Origin: Eilatimonas milleporae
GTDB taxonomy: Bacteria; Pseudomonadota; Alphaproteobacteria; Sphingomonadales; Kordiimonadaceae
Assembly: GCF_003688555.1 (NCBI RefSeq)
Contig: NZ_REFR01000009.1
Coordinates: 741,187-805,186 of the forward strand
DNA length: 64,000 nucleotides
Direction: 5' to 3'
Shown: positions 34,699 to 44,201 of the stretch, in pieces
Numbering within the stretch: the stretch's first letter is position 1
Layout of the letters: every line of letters starts with the position of its first letter
The notes under the pieces: model-generated
The model's database searches: none
What the model saw: only the letters and a program-made list of their open reading frames with translations
Told to the model about the DNA's origin: nothing
Program-made: the position numbers and the translations under genes

Positions 34699-36624
34699 AT
34701 GATCCTGCGACACAACATGCTGGCCGCATCCCTCCTGCTGTGCCTGTCCTGCACCGGACAGTCGGACAGCGGCACGGACCGCAGCACTGGCGAAAACAGT
34801 GGCGAAAACAGTGGCGCAAACACCGCGCCCGCTACCGGGGCCGGCGAAAAACGCGACACCCCCCCGGTCCACATGTCCTTTTCCGGCGGCGGTTATCACG
34901 CCCATGCCGGTGCCGCCGCCGTCATGATGTCCCTGATGGACCGGGTGCGGCACACGAAAACCCCCGGTGCCTCGGTCGGGCTCAAGGACATCACCGGCAA
35001 TGTCAGCGCCTTTTCGTCCAATTCCGGCGGCAGCTGGTTCCTGTCCCAGGCCGCCTACACCAACAAGATGCGCACCGCGCTCGAAGCCGAGGACGCCTGG
35101 CAGACCTATACGCGCGGTGACGGCTATTTCGGCCAGGCCTATGCCCATATCTCCACCCTCAAATGGGACACTGCCTTCTGCGACATCATCCGGGACAAGA
35201 CGGCCCGGCAGGCCTGCAAGGATAAATTTGAAAATGCCGACTCCTTCCTGAAATTCCTGCTGTCCGGCGGCACTGCCAACTGGCACGAACTGGCCGTCAA
35301 CGCCGTCTTCGGGAAAAAATTCAAGGACACCGCATGGCAGGCCATGGCCGACCAGGCCGCCATCGCCATCACCGGGCCGCGCCAGCCCTGGGCCGAGGAC
35401 AAGGCGCTGGTGTTCGCCAGCGCCCTGCTCACCGACGCCCCCGCCCTCAATCTGGAGCTGGCGGATATCCTGCATATCCGGTCCCTTCAGGGCCGGCAGG
35501 GCGGCGGCACCGACCCGGTGCCGGGCGCGGCGCCGGTGATGTTCACGGTTGCCGGCGACACGGGCTCCGGCCCGACATCGCCGTTCCTGCCCGGCGGCGA
35601 TGTGGCCCTGCAATACGGCAACTGGCGTGTTCTGAAAAAGGAATTCGAAAAAGTCGACAACCTCACCGCAACCCTGGAACGGAATGTGAGGTTCGGCGGC
35701 GCCACCGCCATCGATGTCGCCGCCAGCTCATCGGCGGCCGGCGCCGGTTTTATCGACATCCCCGATATCCGGGCAAGCGGCCTGTCCCCATACGTCGCCA
35801 ATGCCCTCGCCAACTTCGCCCCCGCCTTCACCTTCAAGGGTACAGAGGGCGCCCATTATCACGGGCCGCTCAAGGACGAGCAGGGCCGCCCCCTCAGGCT
35901 GGAAGATATGGCCGCGCAGCGCGCCGTACGCCTGGCCGACGGCGGCTTTATCGACAACACCGCCGTCGCCTACATGCTGCGCCACATGGCCGACACCGGA
36001 CAACTCACCGACGGCTTCAACATTCTGGCCATGGACAATTATCCCGCCCAGCCACTGGTGGACGCGAACAGCAAGGCACATTTCCCCACCGGCCCCGACG
36101 TCGCCGCCCTGTTCGGCTATCCCGACCCGAACGCCACAACGCGGACCTCGACCCTGTTCGGCGCGTTCAGCTTCACCGGTATCGTGCCCCATGTCTTCGA
36201 ACACGACGCCTATTTCAAGACCTCCAAGACCGGGCCGGTCCCCGCCAAGGACGCGGACTGGTGCGCCTGGATCGATATTCCCCGCGACAGCCAGCCGCCC
36301 CGGTCCGGGGAAACCGAGTGCCTTGTCATCAACCATGAGACCGCGACCGACGACCCGGAGCCGCAATATTGCGAACTGTTCCTGTCCTACACACACTATG
36401 CGGTCAAAGTGCGGGAAAACGCCTATTTCGGCATCGACAGCGACGATACGAAAACCGGCAACCTCCACGTCTTCGGCATTATGGGCAAAAATGCCGGGGT
36501 GGTGCCGGACAGCGATTTCGAGGCCGGCTGCTACACCAAAATGATGGCCGGTGTCCATGAAGTCGTCACCGGCGACTATCCCTTCGGCAACGAACTGGCC
36601 GACCTGCTCAATCTGGGCAACTGA
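34699..36624 (+). CDS. cPLA2/patatin-like phospholipase, probable lipoprotein
   Basis: A 641-residue protein. The start at 34699 is chosen because GGGGAG precedes it; an ATG 15 bp upstream lacks such a site. A hydrophobic leader ending LLLCLSC suggests lipidation, though the lipobox is imperfect. MSFSGGGYHAHAG (residues 59-71) is the oxyanion-hole glycine block, SSNSGGSW (Ser109) the nucleophile elbow, and LADGGFIDNTAV the D-G-G motif with the catalytic Asp; this Ser-Asp dyad is that of cytosolic phospholipase A2 rather than of short patatins. It likely cleaves acyl groups from phospholipids at or outside the membrane. A low-complexity GENSGENSGAN stretch links signal and domain. Confidence 0.75.
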   Translation: MILRHNMLAASLLLCLSCTGQSDSGTDRSTGENSGENSGANTAPATGAGEKRDTPPVHMSFSGGGYHAHAGAAAVMMSLMDRVRHTKTPGASVGLKDITGNVSAFSSNSGGSWFLSQAAYTNKMRTALEAEDAWQTYTRGDGYFGQAYAHISTLKWDTAFCDIIRDKTARQACKDKFENADSFLKFLLSGGTANWHELAVNAVFGKKFKDTAWQAMADQAAIAITGPRQPWAEDKALVFASALLTDAPALNLELADILHIRSLQGRQGGGTDPVPGAAPVMFTVAGDTGSGPTSPFLPGGDVALQYGNWRVLKKEFEKVDNLTATLERNVRFGGATAIDVAASSSAAGAGFIDIPDIRASGLSPYVANALANFAPAFTFKGTEGAHYHGPLKDEQGRPLRLEDMAAQRAVRLADGGFIDNTAVAYMLRHMADTGQLTDGFNILAMDNYPAQPLVDANSKAHFPTGPDVAALFGYPDPNATTRTSTLFGAFSFTGIVPHVFEHDAYFKTSKTGPVPAKDADWCAWIDIPRDSQPPRSGETECLVINHETATDDPEPQYCELFLSYTHYAVKVRENAYFGIDSDDTKTGNLHVFGIMGKNAGVVPDSDFEAGCYTKMMAGVHEVVTGDYPFGNELADLLNLGN

Positions 36625-36648
36625 CCGCCCCCTGCCCCCACCCGGACC

Positions 36649-36687
36649 GGGACAACGGACAGGGACAACGGACGGGGACAACAGCCA
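36649..36687 (+). repeat. 13-bp tandem repeat, three copies
   Basis: GGGACAACGGACA, GGGACAACGGACG and GGGACAACAGCCA lie head to tail in the 212-bp gap between two convergent genes. It is one example of the short tandem repeats common in this window. Confidence 0.85.
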
Positions 36688-36836
36688 ACCGGGCGCGGCG
36701 ACAAACGCCGCGCCCCCGTCTATCAGTCCATCAGGGCCGTTTCCGTGCCAAGGCGACGCCAGAGCAAAGTCAGAACAAAGTCAGAGCGAAAGCGCGCCAA
36801 CCGCCGCCATGGCGTCCGACAAAGGGCGCCAAGCGA

Positions 36837-39800
36837 TTACAGCACCAGGGCGGGATCCGTCAGATCGGCCCTGGCGATCCCTTCCAGAAACAGGCTGTTG
36901 CCGCCGCCCGTGTCGATCAGCAGCCCGGACGCGCCCCCCCGCACCGTCTCCACCGCCGCCGCGCGCACATCCGACCCACTGGCGAAATCGGTCACCGTGT
37001 TCACCAGATACAGGATGTCCTCACCGGCATCGAAATCCCTGACCGTGTCGTCGCCGTGATCGTCGGCGAAGAAAAACCTGTCGGCCCCGCCGCCCCCGGT
37101 CAGCACATCGTCGCCGCCGACGCCATACAGGCTGTCACCGCCGGCACCGCCCCGCACCACATCGTTGCCCGCGCCGCCGAACAGGGCGTCCGCCCCGCCG
37201 CCGCCGTCCACCGCGTCGTCGCCGGCCCCGGCGAATATGGTGTCGTTGCCGCCGCCACCCTCGACCGTGTCATCGCCAGCGCCCCGGCCGCCATAGAAAA
37301 TATCGTCGCCGCCATGGCCGATCAGCCGGTCCGCGCCCGTGCCGCCACCCAGCGTATCGCCGCCGTCACCAGCGATCACCAGGTCGTCGCCGGCACCACC
37401 GTAGGCCACATTGTCGGCCGCGTCGTACACGGTCTCGCCGCTGTCATGGCGGCCGTCGCCATCCCTGTCGTCGAAGGACCCGGCGACCAGCGTATCGTCG
37501 CCCGCGCCGCCATAAAGGGTATCGCCGCCCGTCCCGGCGGCATCGGCCGCGATCCGGTCGCCCACCAGATGATCGCCGCCGCCGCCGCCGGCCAGCAGGT
37601 CGGCACCGGCCCCGCCCAGCACCCGGTCATCGCCCTCATCGCCGGGCCCGGCATAGACCGTATCGTCACCGGTGCCGCCCAGGACCAGATCATCGCCCGT
37701 ACCGCCGACCATCAGGTCATCGCCGCCGCCGCCGTCCAGCGTGTCATTGCCGGCAAAACCGCGAATACGGTCGTCGCCGGCATCGCCCGTCATGCGATTG
37801 CGGCCATCGTCACCGTCCAGCGTATCGTTGCCCGCGTCACCGTCGATGATCCTGTAGCGCGCGCCGATGTCCCGCGCGCCGAAAATGACATAGGTTTCAC
37901 CGGCATCCCTTAGACCGTTCGAGTCCGCGCTGGGATTACCGACGATCATATCGTCAAAACCGTCACCATTCACATCGCCCGCCCCGCTGACCATCTGATC
38001 GTACGGGGTCCCGACCCAGTCCAGGACAAAGCCGTCCTCCGGGCCCAGATCGTCCACGCGCAAACCGGGGCCGAAACCGTCCGCCTTGCCGAACACGATA
38101 TGGGTTTTGTCCAGCGCCGCCACGATCAGATCGTCAAAGCCGTCGCCATTGATATCCCCGGCATCACTGGCGGCAATACGGCTGGGCTCAGGGGTTTCAC
38201 TGCCGAACAGGGTGAAGCCGTCCCCGCCGTCCAGCGCGGCCAGATCGATACGGGCGTCAAAGCCGTCCGCCGTGCCGAACACCACATACAGTCTGGGCTG
38301 GGGCGAATCGTCCCCCTCCCCGATGATCAGATCGTCGAAGCCGTCGCCATTGATATCGCCGGCGGTACCGGCGGTCCGGCCTTGAGAGTCGTTTCTCAAA
38401 ATGTCGGGACCGTCCAAAACAAAGCCGTCGCGCCCATCCAGGGCCGTGAGGTCAATGCTGGCGTCAAACCCGCCCGCCATGCCGAACACCACATAAGTGT
38501 CGCCCAGGCTGGAAACGCTGTTGATTGCAACCCCCGGCGTGCCGACGATGATGTCGTCCAGGCCGTCACCATTGACGTCGCCGGCGCCGCCGACCCACGA
38601 ACGGTCGAGGGGGTGCCCGGCCGCGCCACGCAACACAAAACCGTCACCGCCATCCAGGCCGGCCAGGTCAAGGCTGGCGTCAAACCCGCCAGCCTTGCCG
38701 AACAGTACGTAAATCTCGCTGACTTCAAATCTTTCGTACGGGTTGTCAATACGGCGCGCTCCGACGATGATGTCGTCAAAACCGTCGCCATTGATATCGC
38801 CCGCCGTGCTGACGGATCGGGCGCTGAAATCGTCGTCGCCGGTGCCGACGATGGCAAAGCCGTCGCCGCCGTCCAGACCGCTTAGGTCCACGACATCCGC
38901 AAAGCCACCGGCCTTGCCGAATACCACATAACTGACATCCGTCCCGGACACACCACCGGGTCTGGTCCCGTAAACGCCAACGATCAGATCGTCGAAGCCG
39001 TCCCCGTTCACATCCCCGGCACCGCTGATGGACCCGACCCTGACGCCATCGGCCACGGTACCGCCAAGGACAAACCCGTTGGTGCCGTCCAGAACGTCCA
39101 AATCCGTCCCGGCGGGAACCCCGCCATCGGCGCCGAACACCACATGGGCTTGGCCCAGGTAAAACCCGCTCTCGTCGTCGAAGACGCTTCCGCTGATAAT
39201 CACGTCGTCAAAGCCGTCACCATTCACATCGCCGGCGCCGCTGACCGAAATTCCGCTTCGATTGTTTTCGTCGATGCCTGTCAGGACGAAGCCGCGTCCA
39301 CCATCAACATCCTGTCTGGCCACATCCTGCCTGGCAATGGCGACCTCCCTCACGGTGCCGGTCCCACCCGCAGGAGGACTGCCGATGGTCGCACTGCCGA
39401 ACACCACATAAGAGTCGCCGGCGGATTGCGCGCCATACTGGTCGGCCAAGGGCGCGCCGACGATCAGGTCGTCGAAGCCGTCGCCATTCACATCTCCGGC
39501 CCCGCTGACCGACAGGCCGCTATAGTCATTGGCACCGGCACCGACAAGGGCGAACCCGTCACCGGCCTCTATCGTGGACAGATCCAGCCGGGCGTCGAAC
39601 CCGCTCGCCTTGCCGAACACCACATGGCTCTTGCCCACACTCTCGCCATAGCCGGCATCGCCCCCGGGCGCGCCGACGATCAGATCGTCGAACCCGTCGC
39701 CATTCACATCCCCGGCGCCGCTGACAACGTAGCCGGCATAATCAAGCGCGGCCCCGCCTTCCAGGACAAAACCGTCGGTACCGTCCAGCGCGCGCGGGTC

Positions 39801-40679
39801 GACGGTGGCGGCAAAACCGCCCGCCCGGCCGAACACCACATAGGCCTCGCCGGCGTTCTCAATGCCGTTCGGGTCGGCGCCCAGGGCCCCGACGATCACA
39901 TCGTCCAACCCGTCGCCATTGACATCGCCGGCGCCGCTGACGGCAAACCTGATCTCGTCCCCCGCCTCCACCCCTGTCAGGGCAAAGCCGGTCTCGCCGT
40001 CCAGGCTGGCAAGATCGATACGCGGGTCAAACCCACCGGCGCGGCCAAAAACCACATACCCCTCCCCCGCGCTGTCACTGCCGCCGGGATCGGTGTTGTT
40101 CAGGCCGATGATGACATCGTCGAAACCGTCGCCATTCACATCGCCGGCGTCGCTGACCGACCAGCCGCTATAGTCAAATCTGCTGACACCGCTCAGGACA
40201 AAGCCATTGTCCCCGTCCAGCGCGGACAGATCGAAAGGGTCGTCAAACCCACCTTCACCGCCGAAAACGATGTAGGTCTCCCCGGCATAGCTATAGTCGG
40301 TCCCGCCACCGGGGGCGCCGACGATGATATCGTCAAAGCCGTCACCGTTCACATCGCCGGCCCCGCTGACCGACCAGCCGCTCCAATCCCGTAAACCGGC
40401 GCCGTTCAAAACGGATACCTGGGCGCCCAAATCCACCGACGCGTCAAATCCGTCCGCCCGGCCGTACAACACATAGGTTTTGCCCGCAAACCTCTCAACA
40501 CCGGCACGTGCGTACGGTGCGCCGATCAGAATATCGTCGAAACCGTCGCCATTCACGTCACCGGCGCCGCTGACCGACCAGCCGCTGCGGTCGTTTGCAT
40601 CGACACCGGTGAGCGTAAACCCGTTCCGCCCATCCAGGTCTTCAAGTGCAATAACGATATCCGCCACGCCGTCCTCCAT
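36837..40679 (-). CDS. giant FG-GAP repeat / RTX fusion protein
   Basis: A 1280-residue protein (from the ATG at 40679; a GTG at 40808 would add 43 residues and overlap the next gene). Residues 1-930 hold 13 FG-GAP repeats with the calcium loop SGAGDVNGDGFDD, as in the integrin alpha beta-propeller; seven-blade geometry predicts nearly two propellers. Residues 930-1280 carry RTX nonapeptides (GGAGDDTLV, GGTGDDLVL) and a C-terminal block shared with the RTX protein at 33107 (DHGDDTVRDFDAGED, LVNTVTDF, DTGGGNSLFLEGI). No signal peptide is seen; type I secretion is expected. Likely a large adhesin or surface scaffold. The DNA repeats make assembly errors possible. Confidence 0.93.
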   Translation of the reverse strand: MEDGVADIVIALEDLDGRNGFTLTGVDANDRSGWSVSGAGDVNGDGFDDILIGAPYARAGVERFAGKTYVLYGRADGFDASVDLGAQVSVLNGAGLRDWSGWSVSGAGDVNGDGFDDIIVGAPGGGTDYSYAGETYIVFGGEGGFDDPFDLSALDGDNGFVLSGVSRFDYSGWSVSDAGDVNGDGFDDVIIGLNNTDPGGSDSAGEGYVVFGRAGGFDPRIDLASLDGETGFALTGVEAGDEIRFAVSGAGDVNGDGLDDVIVGALGADPNGIENAGEAYVVFGRAGGFAATVDPRALDGTDGFVLEGGAALDYAGYVVSGAGDVNGDGFDDLIVGAPGGDAGYGESVGKSHVVFGKASGFDARLDLSTIEAGDGFALVGAGANDYSGLSVSGAGDVNGDGFDDLIVGAPLADQYGAQSAGDSYVVFGSATIGSPPAGGTGTVREVAIARQDVARQDVDGGRGFVLTGIDENNRSGISVSGAGDVNGDGFDDVIISGSVFDDESGFYLGQAHVVFGADGGVPAGTDLDVLDGTNGFVLGGTVADGVRVGSISGAGDVNGDGFDDLIVGVYGTRPGGVSGTDVSYVVFGKAGGFADVVDLSGLDGGDGFAIVGTGDDDFSARSVSTAGDINGDGFDDIIVGARRIDNPYERFEVSEIYVLFGKAGGFDASLDLAGLDGGDGFVLRGAAGHPLDRSWVGGAGDVNGDGLDDIIVGTPGVAINSVSSLGDTYVVFGMAGGFDASIDLTALDGRDGFVLDGPDILRNDSQGRTAGTAGDINGDGFDDLIIGEGDDSPQPRLYVVFGTADGFDARIDLAALDGGDGFTLFGSETPEPSRIAASDAGDINGDGFDDLIVAALDKTHIVFGKADGFGPGLRVDDLGPEDGFVLDWVGTPYDQMVSGAGDVNGDGFDDMIVGNPSADSNGLRDAGETYVIFGARDIGARYRIIDGDAGNDTLDGDDGRNRMTGDAGDDRIRGFAGNDTLDGGGGDDLMVGGTGDDLVLGGTGDDTVYAGPGDEGDDRVLGGAGADLLAGGGGGDHLVGDRIAADAAGTGGDTLYGGAGDDTLVAGSFDDRDGDGRHDSGETVYDAADNVAYGGAGDDLVIAGDGGDTLGGGTGADRLIGHGGDDIFYGGRGAGDDTVEGGGGNDTIFAGAGDDAVDGGGGADALFGGAGNDVVRGGAGGDSLYGVGGDDVLTGGGGADRFFFADDHGDDTVRDFDAGEDILYLVNTVTDFASGSDVRAAAVETVRGGASGLLIDTGGGNSLFLEGIARADLTDPALVL

Positions 40680-40761
40680 ACTGTTGTCCGCCCCTATGTC
40701 CAAAAGGGGCCGTGATGTGTCAGCATCCGGCGCCGCCCCAGCACGCGCCGATGTCCATCCT

Positions 40762-41865
40762 TCAAAGGCCGGCCCTTGGGACCGTGTCTTCACCCTTATC
40801 CCAGTCACCCACCCGGATAACCCGCCGGACTTCGTCCGACTTGAACCCCACCAGGGACGGATTTTGCACCCCCGGCAGCGCGGTCACGTCATACAGTTCG
40901 CTGACGACCCCCTCGATCCGCACCCAGTGCACGATGTCGCCGGACGCCAGGTCGACGACGATCAGGCCGCAGCGCGGCGCCGCCTTGCGCTGTGTCAGGG
41001 CGGCCTCCAGCGGCAGGCCCTGAAACGTGCCGCTGTCCCGGGGCAGGGACAGGCCGATCACCGCGTGCCCGCCGATAAAGGTCAGACCCCGCGCATAGCC
41101 CGGACAGAAGGCGATCGGCGTGAAGGCGCCGGTCTCCGGCGCGATGGTGCCGAACGCGCCCGTGCCGCTGTTCAAGACGTAAAGCCGCCCCCGATACAGG
41201 CGCGGGGAATGGGGCATGGACAGGCCGCGCGCGATCACCCTGTTGCCGCGCACGTCCACCACCACGCCGCCGTCCACCCGGTGGTCCCGCCAGCCGTCGG
41301 CCACGTCGCTCTCGGAAACGGCGGTGACATAGGCCGGGCCGTCGCCGTCCACGGCCAGCCCGTTCAGGTGGCAGCGGTCCTCCGCCGCCAGCCGGCTCAG
41401 AAACGGCGGCTGCCACACCGGCCGGAAACTGTCCGCCGCCGAGACCCGCGCCAGACAGCCGAACAGCGTGTTGACGAAAACCGGCGCATCCGATTCCGGG
41501 ACCACCGCCATGTCATGCACGTCCAGGTCGCCGGTCACCCAGCTCATCTGCGGGACGTAACAGGCATCGAAACCGTCCTGGCGCTGGCCCGGCGTCATCG
41601 CATTTTCAAACCGCCAGATCTGGTACAGCGTGCTCACATACAGGCTGCGGCCATGGGCGGCGAGGCCCATGCAGCGTTCCAGCGTGCGCTCGAACACAGC
41701 CAGCCCGCCGCCGGGCCTGGTGCCGAGGAAAAACAGTTTTCCCGCCTGATAGGTGCTGAAGGCCAACGACCCGCCCGACGCCGCCAGCCAGTCGGAAAAC
41801 TGCCGCGATGCGCTGATATTCAGGTGCGGGGTCGGGGGCGCCTCCGTGACAGTGTCCACCTGCAT
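40762..41865 (-). CDS. TIGR03032-like protein (beta-propeller-like, unknown function)
   Basis: A 367-residue protein. The start at 41865 is supported by AAGGGGGGC. It shows the pattern of the TIGR03032/DUF4915 family: GSLAFSTYQAGKLFFLG, RCMGLAAHGRSLYVSTLYQI, FVNTLFGCLARVS, FLSRLAAEDRCHLNGLAV and LYVLNSGTGAFGTI. The strand pattern suggests a beta-propeller. The biochemical role of this family is not known to me; members often sit near large repeat or glycan-related surface proteins. Here its gene ends 82 bp before the FG-GAP/RTX gene on the same strand, so the two may be an operon. Confidence 0.8.
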   Translation of the reverse strand: MQVDTVTEAPPTPHLNISASRQFSDWLAASGGSLAFSTYQAGKLFFLGTRPGGGLAVFERTLERCMGLAAHGRSLYVSTLYQIWRFENAMTPGQRQDGFDACYVPQMSWVTGDLDVHDMAVVPESDAPVFVNTLFGCLARVSAADSFRPVWQPPFLSRLAAEDRCHLNGLAVDGDGPAYVTAVSESDVADGWRDHRVDGGVVVDVRGNRVIARGLSMPHSPRLYRGRLYVLNSGTGAFGTIAPETGAFTPIAFCPGYARGLTFIGGHAVIGLSLPRDSGTFQGLPLEAALTQRKAAPRCGLIVVDLASGDIVHWVRIEGVVSELYDVTALPGVQNPSLVGFKSDEVRRVIRVGDWDKGEDTVPRAGL

Positions 41866-42369
41866 GATGCCCCCCTTAAACACAACCTGTCGCTGACATG
41901 GGCGGCAACATAAACACGTCCTCGCCCGGCCCACAAGGGCCATCTGGCCTACCCGCCCACAAGGGCCATCTGGCCTATCCGCCCGCAAGAGCCACGTATC
42001 CCGTCCGGCACACATCCCCCGGTTGCCCAGACCGTCTTTGACACGGCCTTGACTCTGCCCTGAGCCTGCCCTGACACGGCGTTGACTTTGGGGCTGGTTT
42101 CACCCATCACTGCCGTAGTGGGAACCCGCCGCACACATCCGGCGCCCAGCCTCCCTGAAACCGGTCTTCCGGGCATCGGTCTTCAGACACTGATCCCCTT
42201 GAAACTTGATAAGACACACCCCATATCGGATCGGTAGGAATGGGGGCCGACTGGCGTGTCTTTTTTGCTTTTCCGGGAGTCCGTGGAGGCCCGTCCAAGG
42301 GCCCCTGTTGTCCCCCGTCCGGTCGTGACCTGCATCGATAGCCTGTTCTGATAACCTGATTATGGGCCC
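41866..42369. other. intergenic region with tandem repeats
   Basis: 504 bp upstream of the TIGR03032-like gene. It holds the 26-bp tandem repeat listed separately, a degenerate TGACACGGC/TTGACT repeat near 42040-42090, and AAGACAC (near 42211) complementary to GTGTCTT (near 42257) followed by TTTTGCTTTT, which might end a plus-strand RNA. No gene is supported. Confidence 0.5.
41930..41981. repeat. 26-bp tandem repeat, two copies plus a partial third
   Basis: The unit CCCACAAGGGCCATCTGGCC, extended by TAYCCG, occurs at 41930-41955 and 41956-41981, differing at one base, with a decayed third copy after it. There are no spacers, so this is not CRISPR. Confidence 0.85.
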
Positions 42370-42690
42370 CTATTCGGCGGCGGTGCCCGGCGTCACCCGG
42401 CTGAACAGGGTGGCGTTTCCGTCTCCGGCAACGCCCGCCTCCACGCCCGGCTGCAAAAACTGGTCGATCCAGCCTGTCGCCTCCCGGTCCGTCGCCTTCC
42501 GGTCCACCCCGTCCCTGTCCATCGCATCCCAGGCCGTTGTGTGTCCGGCGGCATTGTGGCCGTTTCCCGAAACCGTTCCGGGCCTGTGCACCGATCCCTG
42601 GGCCCGCCTTTGGCCGGCCCCGGCGAAATCACCTTGCATCAAAACACCGGCCGCCTCGGCTGCGGCGGCCTGTTCGTCCATCACTGACAT
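42370..42690 (-). CDS. possible small unknown protein
   Basis: A 106-residue frame from an ATG at 42690, with GGGATGGGA just before it. It begins MSVMDEQAAAAEAAGVLMQGDF, has a repetitive middle (AWDAMDRDGVDRKATDREAT) and ends DGNATLFSRVTPGTAAE. No family is recognised. The AT-rich segment upstream (about 42770-42910) could hold its promoter. It might be a secreted or regulatory small protein, or not a gene at all. Confidence 0.42.
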   Translation of the reverse strand: MSVMDEQAAAAEAAGVLMQGDFAGAGQRRAQGSVHRPGTVSGNGHNAAGHTTAWDAMDRDGVDRKATDREATGWIDQFLQPGVEAGVAGDGNATLFSRVTPGTAAE

Positions 42691-43084
42691 GTGTCCCATC
42701 CCGTTTGCGCCGACCCCGGCGCTCCCGTCCATCCGCGGGCTTTATCGGGGATATATGTGTCAAAAATAAGAACAGTCCCATGAAAAATTCATGTATCCTG
42801 AAAATGTATTTGATTAATAAAAGGTCACTGGCAAGAAATCATCTGCGGCAAAAAACTATTCACAAAATAATTGATTGAATTAATATGAATGAATTATGAC
42901 ATTTATTGCAGTGCACACTGAAAAGGCGCCGCCAACCCGCTCGATACATCCATCCGGTTATCCCGAAATCTGCCTGAACCAAAGGGCCCGGCCACCGAAA
43001 AACCGGGCAGCCGGGCGGAAACGTCCCAAAACCGGGTAAGCGCCCGGCCCCAAATACCCAGAAGGAATACTCAGGCAGGCACCC
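42691..43084. other. AT-rich intergenic island
   Basis: 394 bp. From about 42770 to 42910 the sequence is strikingly AT-rich (e.g. TTGATTAATAAAAGG, ACAAAATAATTGATTG), unlike nearly all of the window. It lies at the 3' end of the gas vesicle cluster and upstream of the small frame at 42690. No gene is seen. Confidence 0.6.
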
Positions 43085-43456
43085 TCACGGCCGGAAGATA
43101 CCCTTCAACTGGTTGAAGGCATAAGGCGCGAACAGGGCCGAACCCGACAGGAAATAGACCCCCAGTTCGTCCAGATCCTTCAGGTCCGCGCTTTTGCCGA
43201 AAAACAGCGTGAACAGCACCCAGTACCCGGTGCCGACGAAAAACGCCGTCAGCCCGAAGGCGCCGATCGCCGCCGCCGTGCGGCTGAAACTGTTCTTGCC
43301 CGGCGCCCCGTCCGTGCCCTGCTCCGACAGCAGTCGGACATGGCCGCCATCGTCGGTGGTTTTCCGCACCAGCCGCAGGCCCATGGCCAGAATGCTCGTC
43401 ACCATTGCCAGGACAAAGAAAAAGACCGCGTATTTCACCACAACTTCAAAGGTCAT
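43085..43456 (-). CDS. unknown small membrane protein at the end of the gas vesicle cluster
   Basis: A 123-residue protein. AGGAGG... spacing favours the ATG at 43456 (others at 43459 and 43468). Two clear membrane helices (VVKYAVFFFVLAMVTSILAM; AAIGAFGLTAFFVGTGYWVL) flank a hydrophilic loop, and a third weaker segment lies near the C-terminus (LGVYFLSGSALFAPYAF). No family is recognised. It follows the unknown 226-residue protein by 64 bp on the strand of the gvp genes and may belong to the same unit. Confidence 0.72.
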   Translation of the reverse strand: MTFEVVVKYAVFFFVLAMVTSILAMGLRLVRKTTDDGGHVRLLSEQGTDGAPGKNSFSRTAAAIGAFGLTAFFVGTGYWVLFTLFFGKSADLKDLDELGVYFLSGSALFAPYAFNQLKGIFRP

Positions 43457-43520
43457 CATATCCTCCATGTCTGCGTGAGCCGGCGCGCCGGACCCGACCG
43501 GCGGCGAGCCTGTGGATATT

Positions 43521-44201
43521 TCAGGATGTCACGGTAAAACCCAGAACAATCTCGCCATTGGTCGCCGGCGTGGCGTTGACCAGGGCCATGACGGCATCGG
43601 ACGGGCCGTCCTCATAAACGATGACCGACCGCCGGTCCCGCCGACGCCCGGAATACAGTTTGATCAGCGCCTTTTTCACATCGCCGTTGATCTCCAGCGG
43701 CACGGTCAGCGACCCGCCGTCCCGCACCACATCGCCGTCCATCACCACGGTCGCCGTGCCGATGGGGTCCTCCCAGTCCTCGCGCACGTCGAACACCTTG
43801 CCGACGACCGTTTTCGCCAGCGCCCCGCCGATGCCGCCGATCCCCCCGGTCACCGTCCCGAACACCGCACCGAGCAGACTGGTGAACAGATCCGCCAGGC
43901 CGGACAGCTTTTCCTGTTTCAGCACCGTGATCTTCAGCACCGATGCCCCCTCCAGCGTGGTCTTGAACAAACGCCGGTTCAGGTGTTTCAGCGTGTCCCC
44001 GCCGGCATCGCCGCGAATGTCCTTGGACACACCGTCGGCCACATCCTCAACCGCAAAGGCCGCCTGCACCACATCCGCCTGAAAATTCGGGTCGTCCCAT
44101 TCCAGGGCAATCATCAGATCCTCGGTTTTCCCACGTTCCGACCGGGCATTGCCGTTTTTCTCCACCCGCACGGAATCAAGAAAGACCTCCACTTTTTGCA
44201 T
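43521..44201 (-). CDS. unknown 226-residue protein in gas vesicle region
   Basis: A GGGGAACG ribosome site precedes the ATG. The protein starts MQKVEVFLDSVRVEKNGNAR, with beta-rich flanks and a Gly-rich hydrophobic centre (LLGAVFGTVTGGIGGIGGAL). TATVVMDGDVVRDGGSLTVPLEI and a C-terminal strand (NGEIVLGFTVTS) complete it. No family is recognised. The Gly-rich segment could insert in a membrane or pack in a shell. It lies 330 bp downstream of the HMA2-like gene and before a small membrane protein. Confidence 0.7.
   Translation of the reverse strand: MQKVEVFLDSVRVEKNGNARSERGKTEDLMIALEWDDPNFQADVVQAAFAVEDVADGVSKDIRGDAGGDTLKHLNRRLFKTTLEGASVLKITVLKQEKLSGLADLFTSLLGAVFGTVTGGIGGIGGALAKTVVGKVFDVREDWEDPIGTATVVMDGDVVRDGGSLTVPLEINGDVKKALIKLYSGRRRDRRSVIVYEDGPSDAVMALVNATPATNGEIVLGFTVTS

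Noticed and set aside
39144..40394. Plus-strand frame opposite the FG-GAP repeats
   Set aside because: Its repetitive composition mirrors the FG-GAP DNA repeats; no independent ribosome site or domain.
41930..41981. Direct repeats as CRISPR or attachment sites
   Set aside because: Two contiguous copies without spacers, no cas genes, no integrase beside them.
42205..42275. Plus-strand terminator or small RNA end near the TTTTTTGCTTTT run
   Set aside because: The complementary arms are only 7 bp and about 40 bases apart, and no plus-strand gene precedes it.
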